Source of the DNA: Candidatus Aminicenantota bacterium
GTDB lineage: Bacteria; Acidobacteriota; Aminicenantia; Aminicenantales; Aminicenantaceae
Assembly (NCBI GenBank): GCA_030603565.1
Contig: JAUVXM010000002.1
Coordinates: 1-64,000 of the forward strand
Length of the DNA: 64,000 nucleotides
Direction: 5' to 3'
The notes below the pieces were generated by a model. That model made no database searches. It was not told where the DNA came from and saw only the letters and a program-made list of their open reading frames with translations. This document shows positions 1 through 8,990 of this stretch, one piece after another. Position 1 is the stretch's first letter. Each line of letters opens with the position of its first letter. The position numbers were made by a program, and so were the translations under genes.

Positions 1-113
1 TCCGAGATTCCCTGACAAAAACACAGGAGCAAATTTTAAACCTTCTGGGGATCAGCTCAGATTACTATTGGAGACGGTCTGCCGTAGAAGGTGAAAAATC
101 AAAAAAAACGTGA
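1..113 (+). CDS. 3' end of an unidentified CDS, cut by the window edge
   Basis: Frame 3 is open from the window edge to a TGA at 111-113, giving about 36 residues that end in a lysine-rich tail. It contains the stretch LTKTQEQILNLLGISSDYYW. The piece is too short to place in a family. The style resembles the C-terminal tail of some transposases or helicase-like proteins, which would suit an island border, but this is a guess. No start is visible. Confidence 0.35.
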   Translation, partial: RDSLTKTQEQILNLLGISSDYYWRRSAVEGEKSKKT

Positions 114-297
114 TTTCAACTTGCGGAAAGTGAGTTATATATATTAAAATAGCAGTATTTATGGAATTCGTTTTTACTTGGATATATAATTATTATATGG
201 TAATTTTCGGTAGAATATAATGTTATATGTGCAGAAAACAAAGATAAATGAATACGGATATGGTATCTTAAAGAAAAAGATTGGCCAGTTTAAGAAA

Positions 298-316
298 CCC
301 GCACATTGTGTGCGGG
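298..316 (+). promoter_or_regulatory. Perfect hairpin/palindrome in the mod leader
   Basis: CCCGCACA-TTG-TGTGCGGG forms an 8-bp perfect stem with a 3-nt loop, 36 nt before the mod ATG. No T-tract follows, so it is not a classical intrinsic terminator. It could be an operator or an mRNA structure limiting methyltransferase translation. The rest of 114-352 is AT-rich leader or promoter DNA with no convincing gene. Confidence 0.45.
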
Positions 317-352
317 TACGGGTAAAAGAAAAGAATAGGGGATAAAAACAGA

Positions 353-2206
353 ATGGATGGAAAGTCATTGAATCTTACAGAAGAAAAACTTAACAAACTC
401 AAAAAGATTATTCCCGAAGCATTTACGGAAAAGATGATTGATTGGGAAAAGCTGAAAGTCTCTTTAGGTGAAAACATAGAATTTAAAAACGAACGTTATG
501 TTCTAAACTGGGCTGGTAAATCCGATGCTTTCCGGGTATTACAATCTCCGACAACCGCAACTCTGGTTCCGGATAAGGACGAATCCGTTAATTTTGATAC
601 AACCGAAAACATTTTTATTGAAGGGGAAAATCTTGAAGTTTTAAAAGTCTTGCAGAAATCCTATTTCGGCAAAATCAAAATGATATATATTGACCCGCCG
701 TATAATACTGGCAATGATAATTTTATTTATCCCGATAAATTTTCCGAAACCAAAGAAGAATATTTGAGCAGAATCGGAGACAAAGACGAAACCGGTTATT
801 TGACCCGCGAGGGATTATTCCACAAGAACAGCAAAGACAGCGGGCATTATCATAGTAACTGGCTTTCCATGATGTATCCGAGGCTTTTTTTGGCAAGGAA
901 TTTACTGCGGGATGACGGGGTAATTTTTATTTCCATTGATGATAATGAAGTGCATAATTTACGGCTTTTGATGAATGAGGTTTTTGGGGAAGAGAATTTT
1001 GTTGCGGTACTAGTTTGGAGAAGAAGAGCATCATCTGCTTTCGCAGATAACAATGTATCTACAGATCATGAGTACGTTGTATGTTTCCAAAAAGGTAATT
1101 TTTCTGAATATGTTGGAAAAAAGAAGAATTTTAAAAGCTATAAAAATCCAGATAACGATCCTCGTGGTGATTGGGTTCCTGGCGACCTTACTGTTGGAAT
1201 GAATGCTTCTATGAGGCCCAATCAAGCATATGACCTTACAAATCCAAAAACTGGAAAAACATATTCGTATAACCCTAATCGTGTCTGGGCTTATATCCCC
1301 TCATCGATGCAAAAATTAATAGAGGAAAACCGCATTGTTTTTCCAGAAGATATTTCACAACGCCCAATGATGAAACGATTTAAAAATGATCTTAAAGATA
1401 CGAACAATCCTTTTTCGTCATTGATGAATGATGTTGGTTTGAATACAGAAGCAACAAAACAAATACAGAATATTATGGATAGAAACATTTTTGAATATTC
1501 GAAGCCATTATCTCTAAATAAGACAGTTATAGAACAGATAACATCATCAGATTCGGATATTGTCCTTGATTTTTTTGCTGGCTCAGCAACATTTGCACAC
1601 GCCGTCCTTGATTGCAATAAGAACGACGGTCGTAACCGCAAATTCATCCTTGTCCAACTCCCCGAAAAATGCAACGAAAATTCCGAAGCTTTCAAAGCCG
1701 GTTACAAAACAATAGCCGAAATCGGCAAGGAACGCATTCGTCGAGTGATTAAGAAAATTAAAAAAGAACAGGAAGGTAAACTTGATTTAGACGGCAATGC
1801 CAGTAAACAGGATTTAGGATTTAAGGTATTTAAATTACAGAATTCCAATTTTAAAATATGGCGAACGAAGATTGAAAACAAAGAACAGCTTATAGAGCAA
1901 TTGCAGCAACATCTTGAACCGCTTGACAAAAACGCAAAGACAGAAGATGTTCTTTATGAACTGCTTTTAAAGTCCGGCGTTCCGCTTACCGCTAAAATTG
2001 AACAAAAAGACGGTTTTTATCTTATAAATGATAATGAAATTGTTTTAATTCTTGAGAAAGTAGATAAGAAAATCATAAAGACGGTTATTGTTATAAAACC
2101 TCAAAAGGTGATTACAATTGACCGATTATTTAATAACAATGACAAATTAAAAACCAATACCGCATTACAGATGAAAAATGCGGGGATTGAGTTTAAGGTG
2201 GTTTAA
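353..2206 (+). CDS. mod: Type III restriction-modification methyltransferase subunit (Mod), N6-adenine
   Basis: Site-specific adenine-N6 DNA methyltransferase, the modification and specificity subunit of a Type III R-M system. The catalytic motif IV DPPYNTGN lies at about residues 114-121, and the SAM-binding motif I region DFFAGSATFAHAV at about 406-418. Motif IV before motif I is the beta-class order of Type III Mod proteins. The 617-residue length is normal. The middle region (about 220-400) should hold the target-recognition domain and is more AT-rich than its flanks, as is common for exchanged recognition domains. The partner res is not adjacent: it begins 3.8 kb downstream, after four other defence-type genes. 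The next ORF follows after 5 bp, suggesting co-transcription. Family assignment is firm; the recognition sequence cannot be read from the protein. Confidence 0.93.
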   Translation: MDGKSLNLTEEKLNKLKKIIPEAFTEKMIDWEKLKVSLGENIEFKNERYVLNWAGKSDAFRVLQSPTTATLVPDKDESVNFDTTENIFIEGENLEVLKVLQKSYFGKIKMIYIDPPYNTGNDNFIYPDKFSETKEEYLSRIGDKDETGYLTREGLFHKNSKDSGHYHSNWLSMMYPRLFLARNLLRDDGVIFISIDDNEVHNLRLLMNEVFGEENFVAVLVWRRRASSAFADNNVSTDHEYVVCFQKGNFSEYVGKKKNFKSYKNPDNDPRGDWVPGDLTVGMNASMRPNQAYDLTNPKTGKTYSYNPNRVWAYIPSSMQKLIEENRIVFPEDISQRPMMKRFKNDLKDTNNPFSSLMNDVGLNTEATKQIQNIMDRNIFEYSKPLSLNKTVIEQITSSDSDIVLDFFAGSATFAHAVLDCNKNDGRNRKFILVQLPEKCNENSEAFKAGYKTIAEIGKERIRRVIKKIKKEQEGKLDLDGNASKQDLGFKVFKLQNSNFKIWRTKIENKEQLIEQLQQHLEPLDKNAKTEDVLYELLLKSGVPLTAKIEQKDGFYLINDNEIVLILEKVDKKIIKTVIVIKPQKVITIDRLFNNNDKLKTNTALQMKNAGIEFKVV

Positions 2207-2211
2207 GAATA

Positions 2212-2883
2212 ATGAGTTATAAAAGTGCACAATTGATCGACATAAAGGTTGCCGAAGGTGACTATTTCCTCAATGAAATAAAAAATGTCAAATCTAATAT
2301 TTTGATTGTCAACAGTTTGGTAAATGCCTTTGTTTCCTCATGTAGAAATATCACTTTTGCACTTCAATATGTCTTACATAACATTGAGGGGTTTCATGTT
2401 TGGTATAATGAAAAACAAGCATATATGAAAAATAATGCTTATTTTAATTTTTTTAATGAATATAGGCGTTTGTCTATACATAAAGGGCAATATTTTATTA
2501 AATCTGGAGACATGAAAAATAGTAAAATATCATGGTATTTTGATACAATTAAAAACATTCAATTTAATGATGATGTATTTATTGTCTGTAACAAATATTT
2601 TATTGAATTGCTACAACTAATATTTGATTGTTATCAAGAGTTTAAATTTACTCTAAGCGCTAAATGGTATTATACTCAAAATAATTTTACAATGTTAAAT
2701 AAAACTATTTCTGAAGCTGAAAACGAATTGAGGTTTCCGACAAATTGGACTAAAATAAATGGCAATAAAGAAGAATTTCCTAAACGATGGGCTGTTTTAA
2801 GAAGAAATGTAACCAGCTGTGAAATAAATCATTTTTTCAAAATGTATCTTAATAAATGTTTTAAAGAACCTGACGACATTTGA
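2212..2883 (+). CDS. Uncharacterised HEPN-like protein inside the R-M island
   Basis: A 223-residue protein with no family I can name firmly. It looks largely alpha-helical and rich in aromatic residues. Around residues 75-100 it has WYNEKQAYMKNNAYFNFFNE followed by YRRLSIHKG, which contains an R-x4-H arrangement, the signature of HEPN ribonucleases. A short aromatic helix with a WY..K..M..N..F pattern ahead of an R..x..H motif also recalls uncharacterised HEPN-like proteins. It starts 5 bp after mod and ends 42 bp before the GHKL ATPase gene, so it is probably co-expressed with them. It is markedly AT-rich, suggesting foreign origin. It could instead be a specificity or structural partner of the ATPase. 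The nuclease role is an inference from one motif. Confidence 0.55.
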   Translation: MSYKSAQLIDIKVAEGDYFLNEIKNVKSNILIVNSLVNAFVSSCRNITFALQYVLHNIEGFHVWYNEKQAYMKNNAYFNFFNEYRRLSIHKGQYFIKSGDMKNSKISWYFDTIKNIQFNDDVFIVCNKYFIELLQLIFDCYQEFKFTLSAKWYYTQNNFTMLNKTISEAENELRFPTNWTKINGNKEEFPKRWAVLRRNVTSCEINHFFKMYLNKCFKEPDDI

Positions 2884-2925
2884 AATATGTTGAGATAGAG
2901 TTTATATCAGTATAAGGACAAATAA

Positions 2926-4566
2926 ATGACTGAATCACCATTTAAAATGCAGTTTGATCCTCAAACAATCAAACATCTTGGTGTACGAATGTATTCAAGG
3001 CTTGCACCCGCACTAGCCGAAATTATTTCAAATGCATATGATGCCGATGCAAATAATGTCAGCATTGTTTTGACTGAAAAAAATGGAATTCCCAAAGAGA
3101 TACGGATTGAAGATGATGGAACAGGAATCTCACATAACGAAATCAATAGCAAATTTCTAATAATTGGTAGAAATAGGCGTGATGATGAAGGGGACAAGCC
3201 TTCAAAAAAATACAATCGTTTGCCTACCGGTAAAAAAGGTCTTGGCAAACTTGCTCTGTTTGGACTTGCCAAAACAATTACAATTTCAACAAGGCAATCT
3301 GGGAAACAAAATGAATTTGTATTAGACTGGGATGATTTAATGACAGCTAAAGATAGTTATCGACCTAGGGCAAATAGTATTAACACTGATACAAGTGCTG
3401 CCGATGGTACGGTTATTACTATGGAAGGGCTAAAAAGAAAAACGGCATTTGATTTAAATGAGTTAGCAGACAGTTTGTCTCGAATATTTATTTTTGATAA
3501 CAATTTTAATTTGGTGCTTGAATCACCCTCAGGAGACAGAATCTTAATAGATAATAAGAGAAAATACGGTCTACTTAATGAAGAATTTGAGTGGGATCTC
3601 GAATCCACATTTTTGGTACCTTCAGAATCTGAATATCACAGGAAAATAAACGGTCATCTAATAACTTCGGAAAAACCAATTACCCCTTCTTCCGGTTTAA
3701 GAGGAATAACTCTTTTTTCGCGAGGAAAACTTGTAAATGCTCCAGAATTTTTCTCCAGTAGCACCTCAAGCCACTTTTTCCAATACCTTACTGGATGGAT
3801 AAGTGTAGATTTTATAGATCTCTTAGATGATGATGTTATATCAACGAATCGTCAATCCATAGATTGGGAACATCCCGATATGACCAAATTAAGAAAATTT
3901 CTTTCAGGAATAGTTTCACAAGTTAATGCAGATTGGCGAAAGAGAAGAAAAGAAAAAAAAGCTGCTGATTTAAAGGAAAAAACAGGTATTGATGCAGAAA
4001 ATTGGACAAATACTTTACCGGATGACGTAAAAGAGAACACCAAACGAATTATAGAAACATTGGGTGGTGAAGATGCGCTTGAAAAATACACTCCCGTAAT
4101 CAAAGCCCTTCATGATATTATTCCGGAATACCCCCTTCTTCATTGGCGACATTTGCACGATTACCTAAGAGAAAGAATCAAATCATATTACGAGCATAAG
4201 CAGTACGGGGATGCTGCAAGCCAAGGGGTTCAAATATATTGTGAGATAATAAGAAAACTAACAGACAGAAAAGAGGACGGGACAGCTTTAGTCAATCGAA
4301 TATTCGGGAGTAGCCCTTTTGATAGTCTCCCAGAGGTCCAATTGAATGACTTAGACACAGAATCTAAGAAAAACATTCAGGAAGGGCAAGGCCATTTATC
4401 CAGAGGAGTAGTAACGGGCTTTAGGAACCCCATATCACACGGACCAATTGACACCAATGTCCCTGATTTGTTTACTGAACTTGATTGTCTGAATATTTTA
4501 AGTCTAGTTTCATATCTAATAACTCGAATGGATAATGCCAAGGTGAATGCTTCTTCTGGTAGTTAG
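2926..4566 (+). CDS. GHKL (MORC/Hsp90-like) ATPase of restriction islands
   Basis: A 546-residue protein with an N-terminal GHKL-fold ATPase. The N-box is EIISNAYDADA (about residues 27-37), the G1 box EDDGTGIS (about 62-69) and the G2 box KKGLGKLALFGLA (about 103-115). This is the HATPase_c_3 arrangement of MORC-like ATPases, which are known to associate with restriction-modification genes. A charged helical linker (RKRRKEKKAADLKEKTG) follows at about 335-355. The C-terminal 120 residues, including GVQIYCEIIRKL and SRGVVTGFRNPISHG, match the short domain described in TIGR02391 (Ymh-type) proteins. The next gene, a C5 methyltransferase, starts 14 bp on. The ATPase may act as the ATP-driven clamp or effector of a second restriction activity; that role is inferred. 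Confidence 0.8.
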   Translation: MTESPFKMQFDPQTIKHLGVRMYSRLAPALAEIISNAYDADANNVSIVLTEKNGIPKEIRIEDDGTGISHNEINSKFLIIGRNRRDDEGDKPSKKYNRLPTGKKGLGKLALFGLAKTITISTRQSGKQNEFVLDWDDLMTAKDSYRPRANSINTDTSAADGTVITMEGLKRKTAFDLNELADSLSRIFIFDNNFNLVLESPSGDRILIDNKRKYGLLNEEFEWDLESTFLVPSESEYHRKINGHLITSEKPITPSSGLRGITLFSRGKLVNAPEFFSSSTSSHFFQYLTGWISVDFIDLLDDDVISTNRQSIDWEHPDMTKLRKFLSGIVSQVNADWRKRRKEKKAADLKEKTGIDAENWTNTLPDDVKENTKRIIETLGGEDALEKYTPVIKALHDIIPEYPLLHWRHLHDYLRERIKSYYEHKQYGDAASQGVQIYCEIIRKLTDRKEDGTALVNRIFGSSPFDSLPEVQLNDLDTESKKNIQEGQGHLSRGVVTGFRNPISHGPIDTNVPDLFTELDCLNILSLVSYLITRMDNAKVNASSGS

Positions 4567-4580
4567 CAAAAGAGAAAAAG

Positions 4581-5609
4581 ATGAAAAAAAATAACATTTT
4601 AAATGCAATTGACCTTTTTTCCGGTTGCGGCGGTTTATCCGAAGGATTAAAACAAGCCGGTTTTAACGTTATTGCAGGTGTTGAAGTTGATAAAAACGCA
4701 GCTAAGGCGTACCGCATGAACCATACGGACACCGTTCTTTATGAGGATGACATAAGAAAACTTGATTCTAATGAAATATTGAAGCTTCTTAACGGCAAAC
4801 CCTTGCATCTTCTTGCCGGATGCCCCCCGTGTCAGGGTTTTTCGACAATAAGGAAACTAAATCGTAAATTGGCTGTTCCGGATGAAAGAAACAGTTTGAT
4901 TAATGAATATTATAGATTTGTTAAGGAATTAAATCCGTTAACTATAATGCTTGAGAATGTCCCGAGTATTGTTGATTATACATTATTTAAAACTATCGCT
5001 CGAAAACTTAAAAAACTTGGTTACAATATTACTTATAAAGTCGTTAATGTTGCTGATTATTCCATTCCACAGCGACGGAAAAGATTGGTTTTGGTAGGCT
5101 CTAAAATATGCAAAATTGATATTGCATCAGGAACAAATACACTTACTACCGTTCGAGATGCTCTTGGTAAATTAAAAAATAATGTCAATGACGAGTTGCA
5201 TAAAATTTATCCGAAACATACCGAACATATTCAAAAAATGATTTCATTAATACCTAAAAACGGCGGTAGTAGAAAAGATTTACCGGAACAGTACACGTTG
5301 GAATGTCATAAAAAAAAGAATGTGGGATTTAAAGATGTATACGGAAGGTTGCGCTGGGATAGCGTATCTTCAACAATTACCGGCGGATGTCTGAATCCGT
5401 CAAAAGGAAGATTTTTACACCCGGATGAAGACAGATGCATTTCTGCAAGAGAAGCGTCATTATTACAAACCTTTCCGATTGATTACAAGTTTCCTACCGA
5501 TATTCCAAAAGCCGAACTCGCGTTATTAATAGGTAATGCTCTCCCTCCTGAATTTAGCAGAATACAGGCGGAAAACATTTTTCGTCATATTGAAGAATGT
5601 TATGGCTGA
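4581..5609 (+). CDS. dcm: DNA (cytosine-5) methyltransferase
   Basis: C5-cytosine DNA methyltransferase of Type II style, 342 residues. Conserved motifs appear in order: motif I DLFSGCGGLSEGL (about 11), motif IV GCPPCQGFST with the catalytic Cys (about 80-88), motif VI ENVPSIV (about 125), motif VIII QRRKRLVLVG (about 164-173), and the final GNALPPEFS (motif X region). The variable target-recognition domain lies at about 175-290. It starts 14 bp after the GHKL ATPase gene and its last codons overlap the vsr start, so the three are translationally linked. Its presence gives the island 5mC marking on top of the Type III 6mA marking. The function is certain at family level; the target site is unknown. 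Confidence 0.93.
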   Translation: MKKNNILNAIDLFSGCGGLSEGLKQAGFNVIAGVEVDKNAAKAYRMNHTDTVLYEDDIRKLDSNEILKLLNGKPLHLLAGCPPCQGFSTIRKLNRKLAVPDERNSLINEYYRFVKELNPLTIMLENVPSIVDYTLFKTIARKLKKLGYNITYKVVNVADYSIPQRRKRLVLVGSKICKIDIASGTNTLTTVRDALGKLKNNVNDELHKIYPKHTEHIQKMISLIPKNGGSRKDLPEQYTLECHKKKNVGFKDVYGRLRWDSVSSTITGGCLNPSKGRFLHPDEDRCISAREASLLQTFPIDYKFPTDIPKAELALLIGNALPPEFSRIQAENIFRHIEECYG

Positions 5610-6015
5610 TATTTTTATCAAGGAAAAGCGCTCACAAATAATGAGTAGTATTTCCGGAAAAGACACAAAACCGGAGATGATTATTAGAAAGGCGCTTTTT
5701 TCGGAAGGATATAGATATAGACTACATAGGAAAGATTTACCGGGTAAGCCGGATATTGTTTTTCCAAGCAAAAATAAAGTGATTTTTATTAACGGTTGTT
5801 TTTGGCACGGCCATAATTGTAAGAAAGCTGCTTTACCGGCAACCAATAAAAGTTTTTGGGAAAAGAAGCTAACAGGCAACAAAGAGAGAGATAAGCGGAA
5901 TTTGGCAAAATTAAAAGCTATCGGTTGGAAAAGCTTGGTGATTTGGCAATGTCAAATAAAAAAGAACACGCTTGAAGCTCAAATCAATAAGATAAAAGCA
6001 TTCTTGGAAAAGTAA
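5602..6015 (+). CDS. vsr: Very short patch repair (Vsr) mismatch endonuclease
   Basis: A Vsr-type nicking endonuclease that cuts at T:G mismatches produced by deamination of 5-methylcytosine. The track ORF starts at 5536, but the ATG at 5602 gives MADIFIKEKRSQIMSS, the usual Vsr N-terminus. It overlaps the dcm stop by 8 bp, so translational coupling is likely. Family motifs are SGKDTKPEMIIRK, GKPDIVF with the catalytic Asp, and CFWHGHNC with the conserved metal-site Cys and His residues. The resulting 137 residues fit the family. Pairing with an adjacent C5 methyltransferase is the rule for Vsr genes, so it most likely protects this enzyme's sites from C-to-T mutation. Confidence 0.92.
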   Translation: MADIFIKEKRSQIMSSISGKDTKPEMIIRKALFSEGYRYRLHRKDLPGKPDIVFPSKNKVIFINGCFWHGHNCKKAALPATNKSFWEKKLTGNKERDKRNLAKLKAIGWKSLVIWQCQIKKNTLEAQINKIKAFLEK

Positions 6016-6031
6016 TAGGAATTCTCAATAG

Positions 6032-8656
6032 ATGAAACTCCACTTTGACCCAAACCAAAAGTTTCAGCACGATGCAATAAACTCGATTGTCGGCATATTT
6101 GAGGGACAACCTTTAAACCAGGGCGATTTCAGTTTTTCGATAAGTAGTGAAAGCTACATGTTTCAGGACGGTGGTGTTGGAAACAGACTTGAAATAAGCG
6201 AAGAACAGATTCTAAATAATGTTAAGGTAATACAGAAGAAAAATGAGTTAATTGTTTCCGATAAATTGGACGGAATGAATTTTTCCATTGAAATGGAAAC
6301 CGGAACCGGAAAAACTTATGTTTATCTCCGCACAATTTACGAATTGAATAAAAAATACGGATTTAAAAAATTCGTTATTGTTGTCCCCTCAATAGCCATT
6401 CGTGAAGGCGTATTAAAAAACCTTGAAATAACCTTTGAGCACTTTCAGAATCTTTACGATAAGACGCCGCTTAATTTCGATGTTTACGATTCCAAAAGGG
6501 TTTCCAATTTAAGAAATTTTTCCATCAATAATAACATTCAGATCCTTGTTATAAATATCGATTCCTTTGCCAAGGATGAAAACATAATCAATAAACCCAA
6601 CGACAAACTGACCGGCAAAAAACCGGTAGAGTTTATCCAGGCAACCTGCCCGATTGTAATCGTGGATGAACCGCAGAATATGGAGACGGAGATCAGAAAA
6701 AAAGCAATTGATAACCTGAATCCGCTCTGCACTCTGCGCTATTCCGCCACCCATATCAACCGTTACAATATGGTCTACAGCCTTGACCCGGTGAAAGCCT
6801 ATGACATGGGGCTGGTCAAGCAGATAGAAGTTGATTCCATTGTCACGGAAAATGACTTTAATGAAGCATTTCTTTGCCTTGAAAAAGTAGCCGCAACAAA
6901 AACCCGCACTTCCGCTAGAATTAAAATAGATTTAAATACGCCTGACGGTGTTAAAAGGAAATCCGTTACCGCAAAGGTCGGAGATGATTTATACGATTTA
7001 TCCAATAAAAGAGAGATTTATAAAAACGGATACATTATAAACGGTATTGATGTTGCAGAAAATCTGATAGAGCTTTCTAACGGTGAAACAGTTTTTACAG
7101 GTGATACATTCGGCGGGCTTTCCGATGAGATCAGGAAGGTTCAGATTCGCAAAACAATTGAAGAACACTTTTTAAAAGAACGAAAGCTAAAAAATAAAGG
7201 TATAAAAGTCCTTTCTCTTTTTTTTATTGACCGGGTAGCCAATTACCGTGATTATGATTTTGACGGCAATCCGGTTAAAGGCAAACTCGCCAAATGGTTT
7301 GAAGAAATATATACGGAATTATCTTCAAAACTCGCTTACAAAGATTTGATTCCGTTTAATTCGGAAGAAGTCCATAACGGCTATTTTGCAGCTGATAAAA
7401 AAGGCAAATGGAAAGACACGAAGGGAAACACACAGGCAGACAATGATACTTTTAAGCTTATAATGAAAAACAAAGAAAGGCTTTTAGACACTGATGAACC
7501 GTTGAGGTTTATTTTCAGCCATTCCGCTTTGCGTGAGGGATGGGACAATCCCAATGTTTTTCAGATATGTACATTAAATGAAACGCAATCGGAACTTAAA
7601 AAGAGACAGGAAATAGGTAGGGGATTAAGGCTTTCGGTAAATCAGGATGGAATTCGTATACAGGACACCAATATTAACCGATTAACGCTTGTTGCCAATG
7701 AATCTTATGAAGATTTTGCCAAGCAGTTGCAGAAGGAAATAGAAGAAGATTGCGGAGTATCATTTAAAGGCAGAATCAAAAATAAACGGAAAAGAACAAC
7801 TGTCAAATACCGAAAAGGATTTGAACTGGATGAAAAATTCAAAGATATCTGGGACAAGATTAAATATCAAACCACCTATCGGGTTGAATACGATACCGCC
7901 GAACTTATTAAGAAAGCAGCAAAAACCGTTAATCAAATGCCCTCTACCGGAAAAGCGGTTATAAAAACAACAAAAACCGCACTTGAATTTGATGAAGCCG
8001 GTATTATTATGGAAACAAAAGCCTCTTATATGACATCACTTGACGGCATGTTTTTAATACCTGACATCCTTTTTTACATACAGGAAAGAACGGAACTTAC
8101 ACGTTCCACAATTTTTGAAATTCTTAAGAAATCCGGGAGAATAAGTGAAGTTTTAATTAACCCGCAGCTTTTTCTTGATAATGTCGTTACTGCCATAAAA
8201 GATGTTCTCACGGAACTGGTGATTGAAGGTATAAAATATGAAAAAATCGGCTTAAAAGAATATGAAATGCGGTTGTTTGAGGACTATGAAATACATATCA
8301 ATGACCTGACATTTAAAATAAATAAGAAAGATAAAACCATTTACAGCAATCTTTTTCCGCTTGACTCCAATGTTGAATATGAATTTGCCAGAGAATGTGA
8401 AAGCAGAGATGACATTGAATTCTATTTTAAGCTTCCCTTCCGGTTTAAAATTAAAACACCAATCGGAAATTATAACCCTGACTGGGCTTTGATTAAAAAG
8501 AATGAAAAAACGGTTTACTTTGTCGCCGAAACCAAATCGGCAGGACAGGAATTAAAAATAAGTGAAAAAAGAAAGATAAAATGCGGGTATGCTCATTTTA
8601 ATGAATTTGAAGATGTTAAATATAGGCAAGTAGCGACAGTAGGAGAATTGGATTAA
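6032..8656 (+). CDS. res: Type III restriction endonuclease/helicase subunit (Res)
   Basis: The restriction subunit of the Type III system, 874 residues. It is an SF2 helicase with Walker A METGTGKTYVY at about residues 89-99, a motif II of the DExx type (VDEPQNME, about 211-218), a SAT-like motif (RYSATH) and a motif VI region QEIGRGLRL. The C-terminal nuclease domain carries NPDWALIKK and FVAETKS (about 815-840), a PD-(D/E)xK arrangement typical of Res. It begins 16 bp after vsr and ends the plus-strand island. Separation from mod by four genes is unusual, since mod and res normally abut. No frameshift or missing motif is visible, so the enzyme should be functional. Confidence 0.93.
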   Translation: MKLHFDPNQKFQHDAINSIVGIFEGQPLNQGDFSFSISSESYMFQDGGVGNRLEISEEQILNNVKVIQKKNELIVSDKLDGMNFSIEMETGTGKTYVYLRTIYELNKKYGFKKFVIVVPSIAIREGVLKNLEITFEHFQNLYDKTPLNFDVYDSKRVSNLRNFSINNNIQILVINIDSFAKDENIINKPNDKLTGKKPVEFIQATCPIVIVDEPQNMETEIRKKAIDNLNPLCTLRYSATHINRYNMVYSLDPVKAYDMGLVKQIEVDSIVTENDFNEAFLCLEKVAATKTRTSARIKIDLNTPDGVKRKSVTAKVGDDLYDLSNKREIYKNGYIINGIDVAENLIELSNGETVFTGDTFGGLSDEIRKVQIRKTIEEHFLKERKLKNKGIKVLSLFFIDRVANYRDYDFDGNPVKGKLAKWFEEIYTELSSKLAYKDLIPFNSEEVHNGYFAADKKGKWKDTKGNTQADNDTFKLIMKNKERLLDTDEPLRFIFSHSALREGWDNPNVFQICTLNETQSELKKRQEIGRGLRLSVNQDGIRIQDTNINRLTLVANESYEDFAKQLQKEIEEDCGVSFKGRIKNKRKRTTVKYRKGFELDEKFKDIWDKIKYQTTYRVEYDTAELIKKAAKTVNQMPSTGKAVIKTTKTALEFDEAGIIMETKASYMTSLDGMFLIPDILFYIQERTELTRSTIFEILKKSGRISEVLINPQLFLDNVVTAIKDVLTELVIEGIKYEKIGLKEYEMRLFEDYEIHINDLTFKINKKDKTIYSNLFPLDSNVEYEFARECESRDDIEFYFKLPFRFKIKTPIGNYNPDWALIKKNEKTVYFVAETKSAGQELKISEKRKIKCGYAHFNEFEDVKYRQVATVGELD

Positions 8657-8710
8657 GAAGCGTTTTCGCACATCGGATGCTACAGCGGAATAAAACGGGC
8701 TATCTCAAAT

Positions 8711-8887
8711 ATGACGAAAGGAAAAAGCATATATAACAAATCGTTAGAACTCCGTTCGGAAGAACATCAGGAAAAAGTCTTAATCATTAAAAATGTCCCA
8801 CGCTATCCAGAAATCATTGACAAAGGAACCAGCGCATTTCTGCACAATCCTGCCTTCGCCGCCTCCAACCGCATAAAATATGAATAA
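8711..8887 (+). CDS. Possible small ORF or gene remnant after res
   Basis: The 330-bp stretch 8657-8990 has no track ORF. One frame is open from about 8663 to a TAA at 8885-8887. From the ATG at 8711 it codes for 58 residues with plausible composition (for example VLIIKNVPRYPEIIDKG). The frame continues open upstream of the ATG, which suggests the 3' remnant of a longer gene rather than an intact one. I recognise no family. The remaining bases to 8990 show nothing else I can support. Confidence 0.3.
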   Translation: MTKGKSIYNKSLELRSEEHQEKVLIIKNVPRYPEIIDKGTSAFLHNPAFAASNRIKYE

Positions 8888-8990
8888 TGTTCGGCTACAG
8901 GCCGCCCCATTTATTTAGGCCAAGCCAGTGAAATTTAGCTGAGATTGTCATGAACAAAAAAAATTTGAATAAGATTTTGAAGAGTGTCTC

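Noticed and set aside
1291-1695. Minus-strand 134-aa ORF inside mod
   Set aside because: Shadow of the methyltransferase; mod has all its motifs in the plus frame.
353-8656. DISARM or BREX identity for the defence island
   Set aside because: No DrmA/DrmB (helicase, DUF1998), PglZ, BrxC or BrxL-like gene is present; the helicase is Type III Res.
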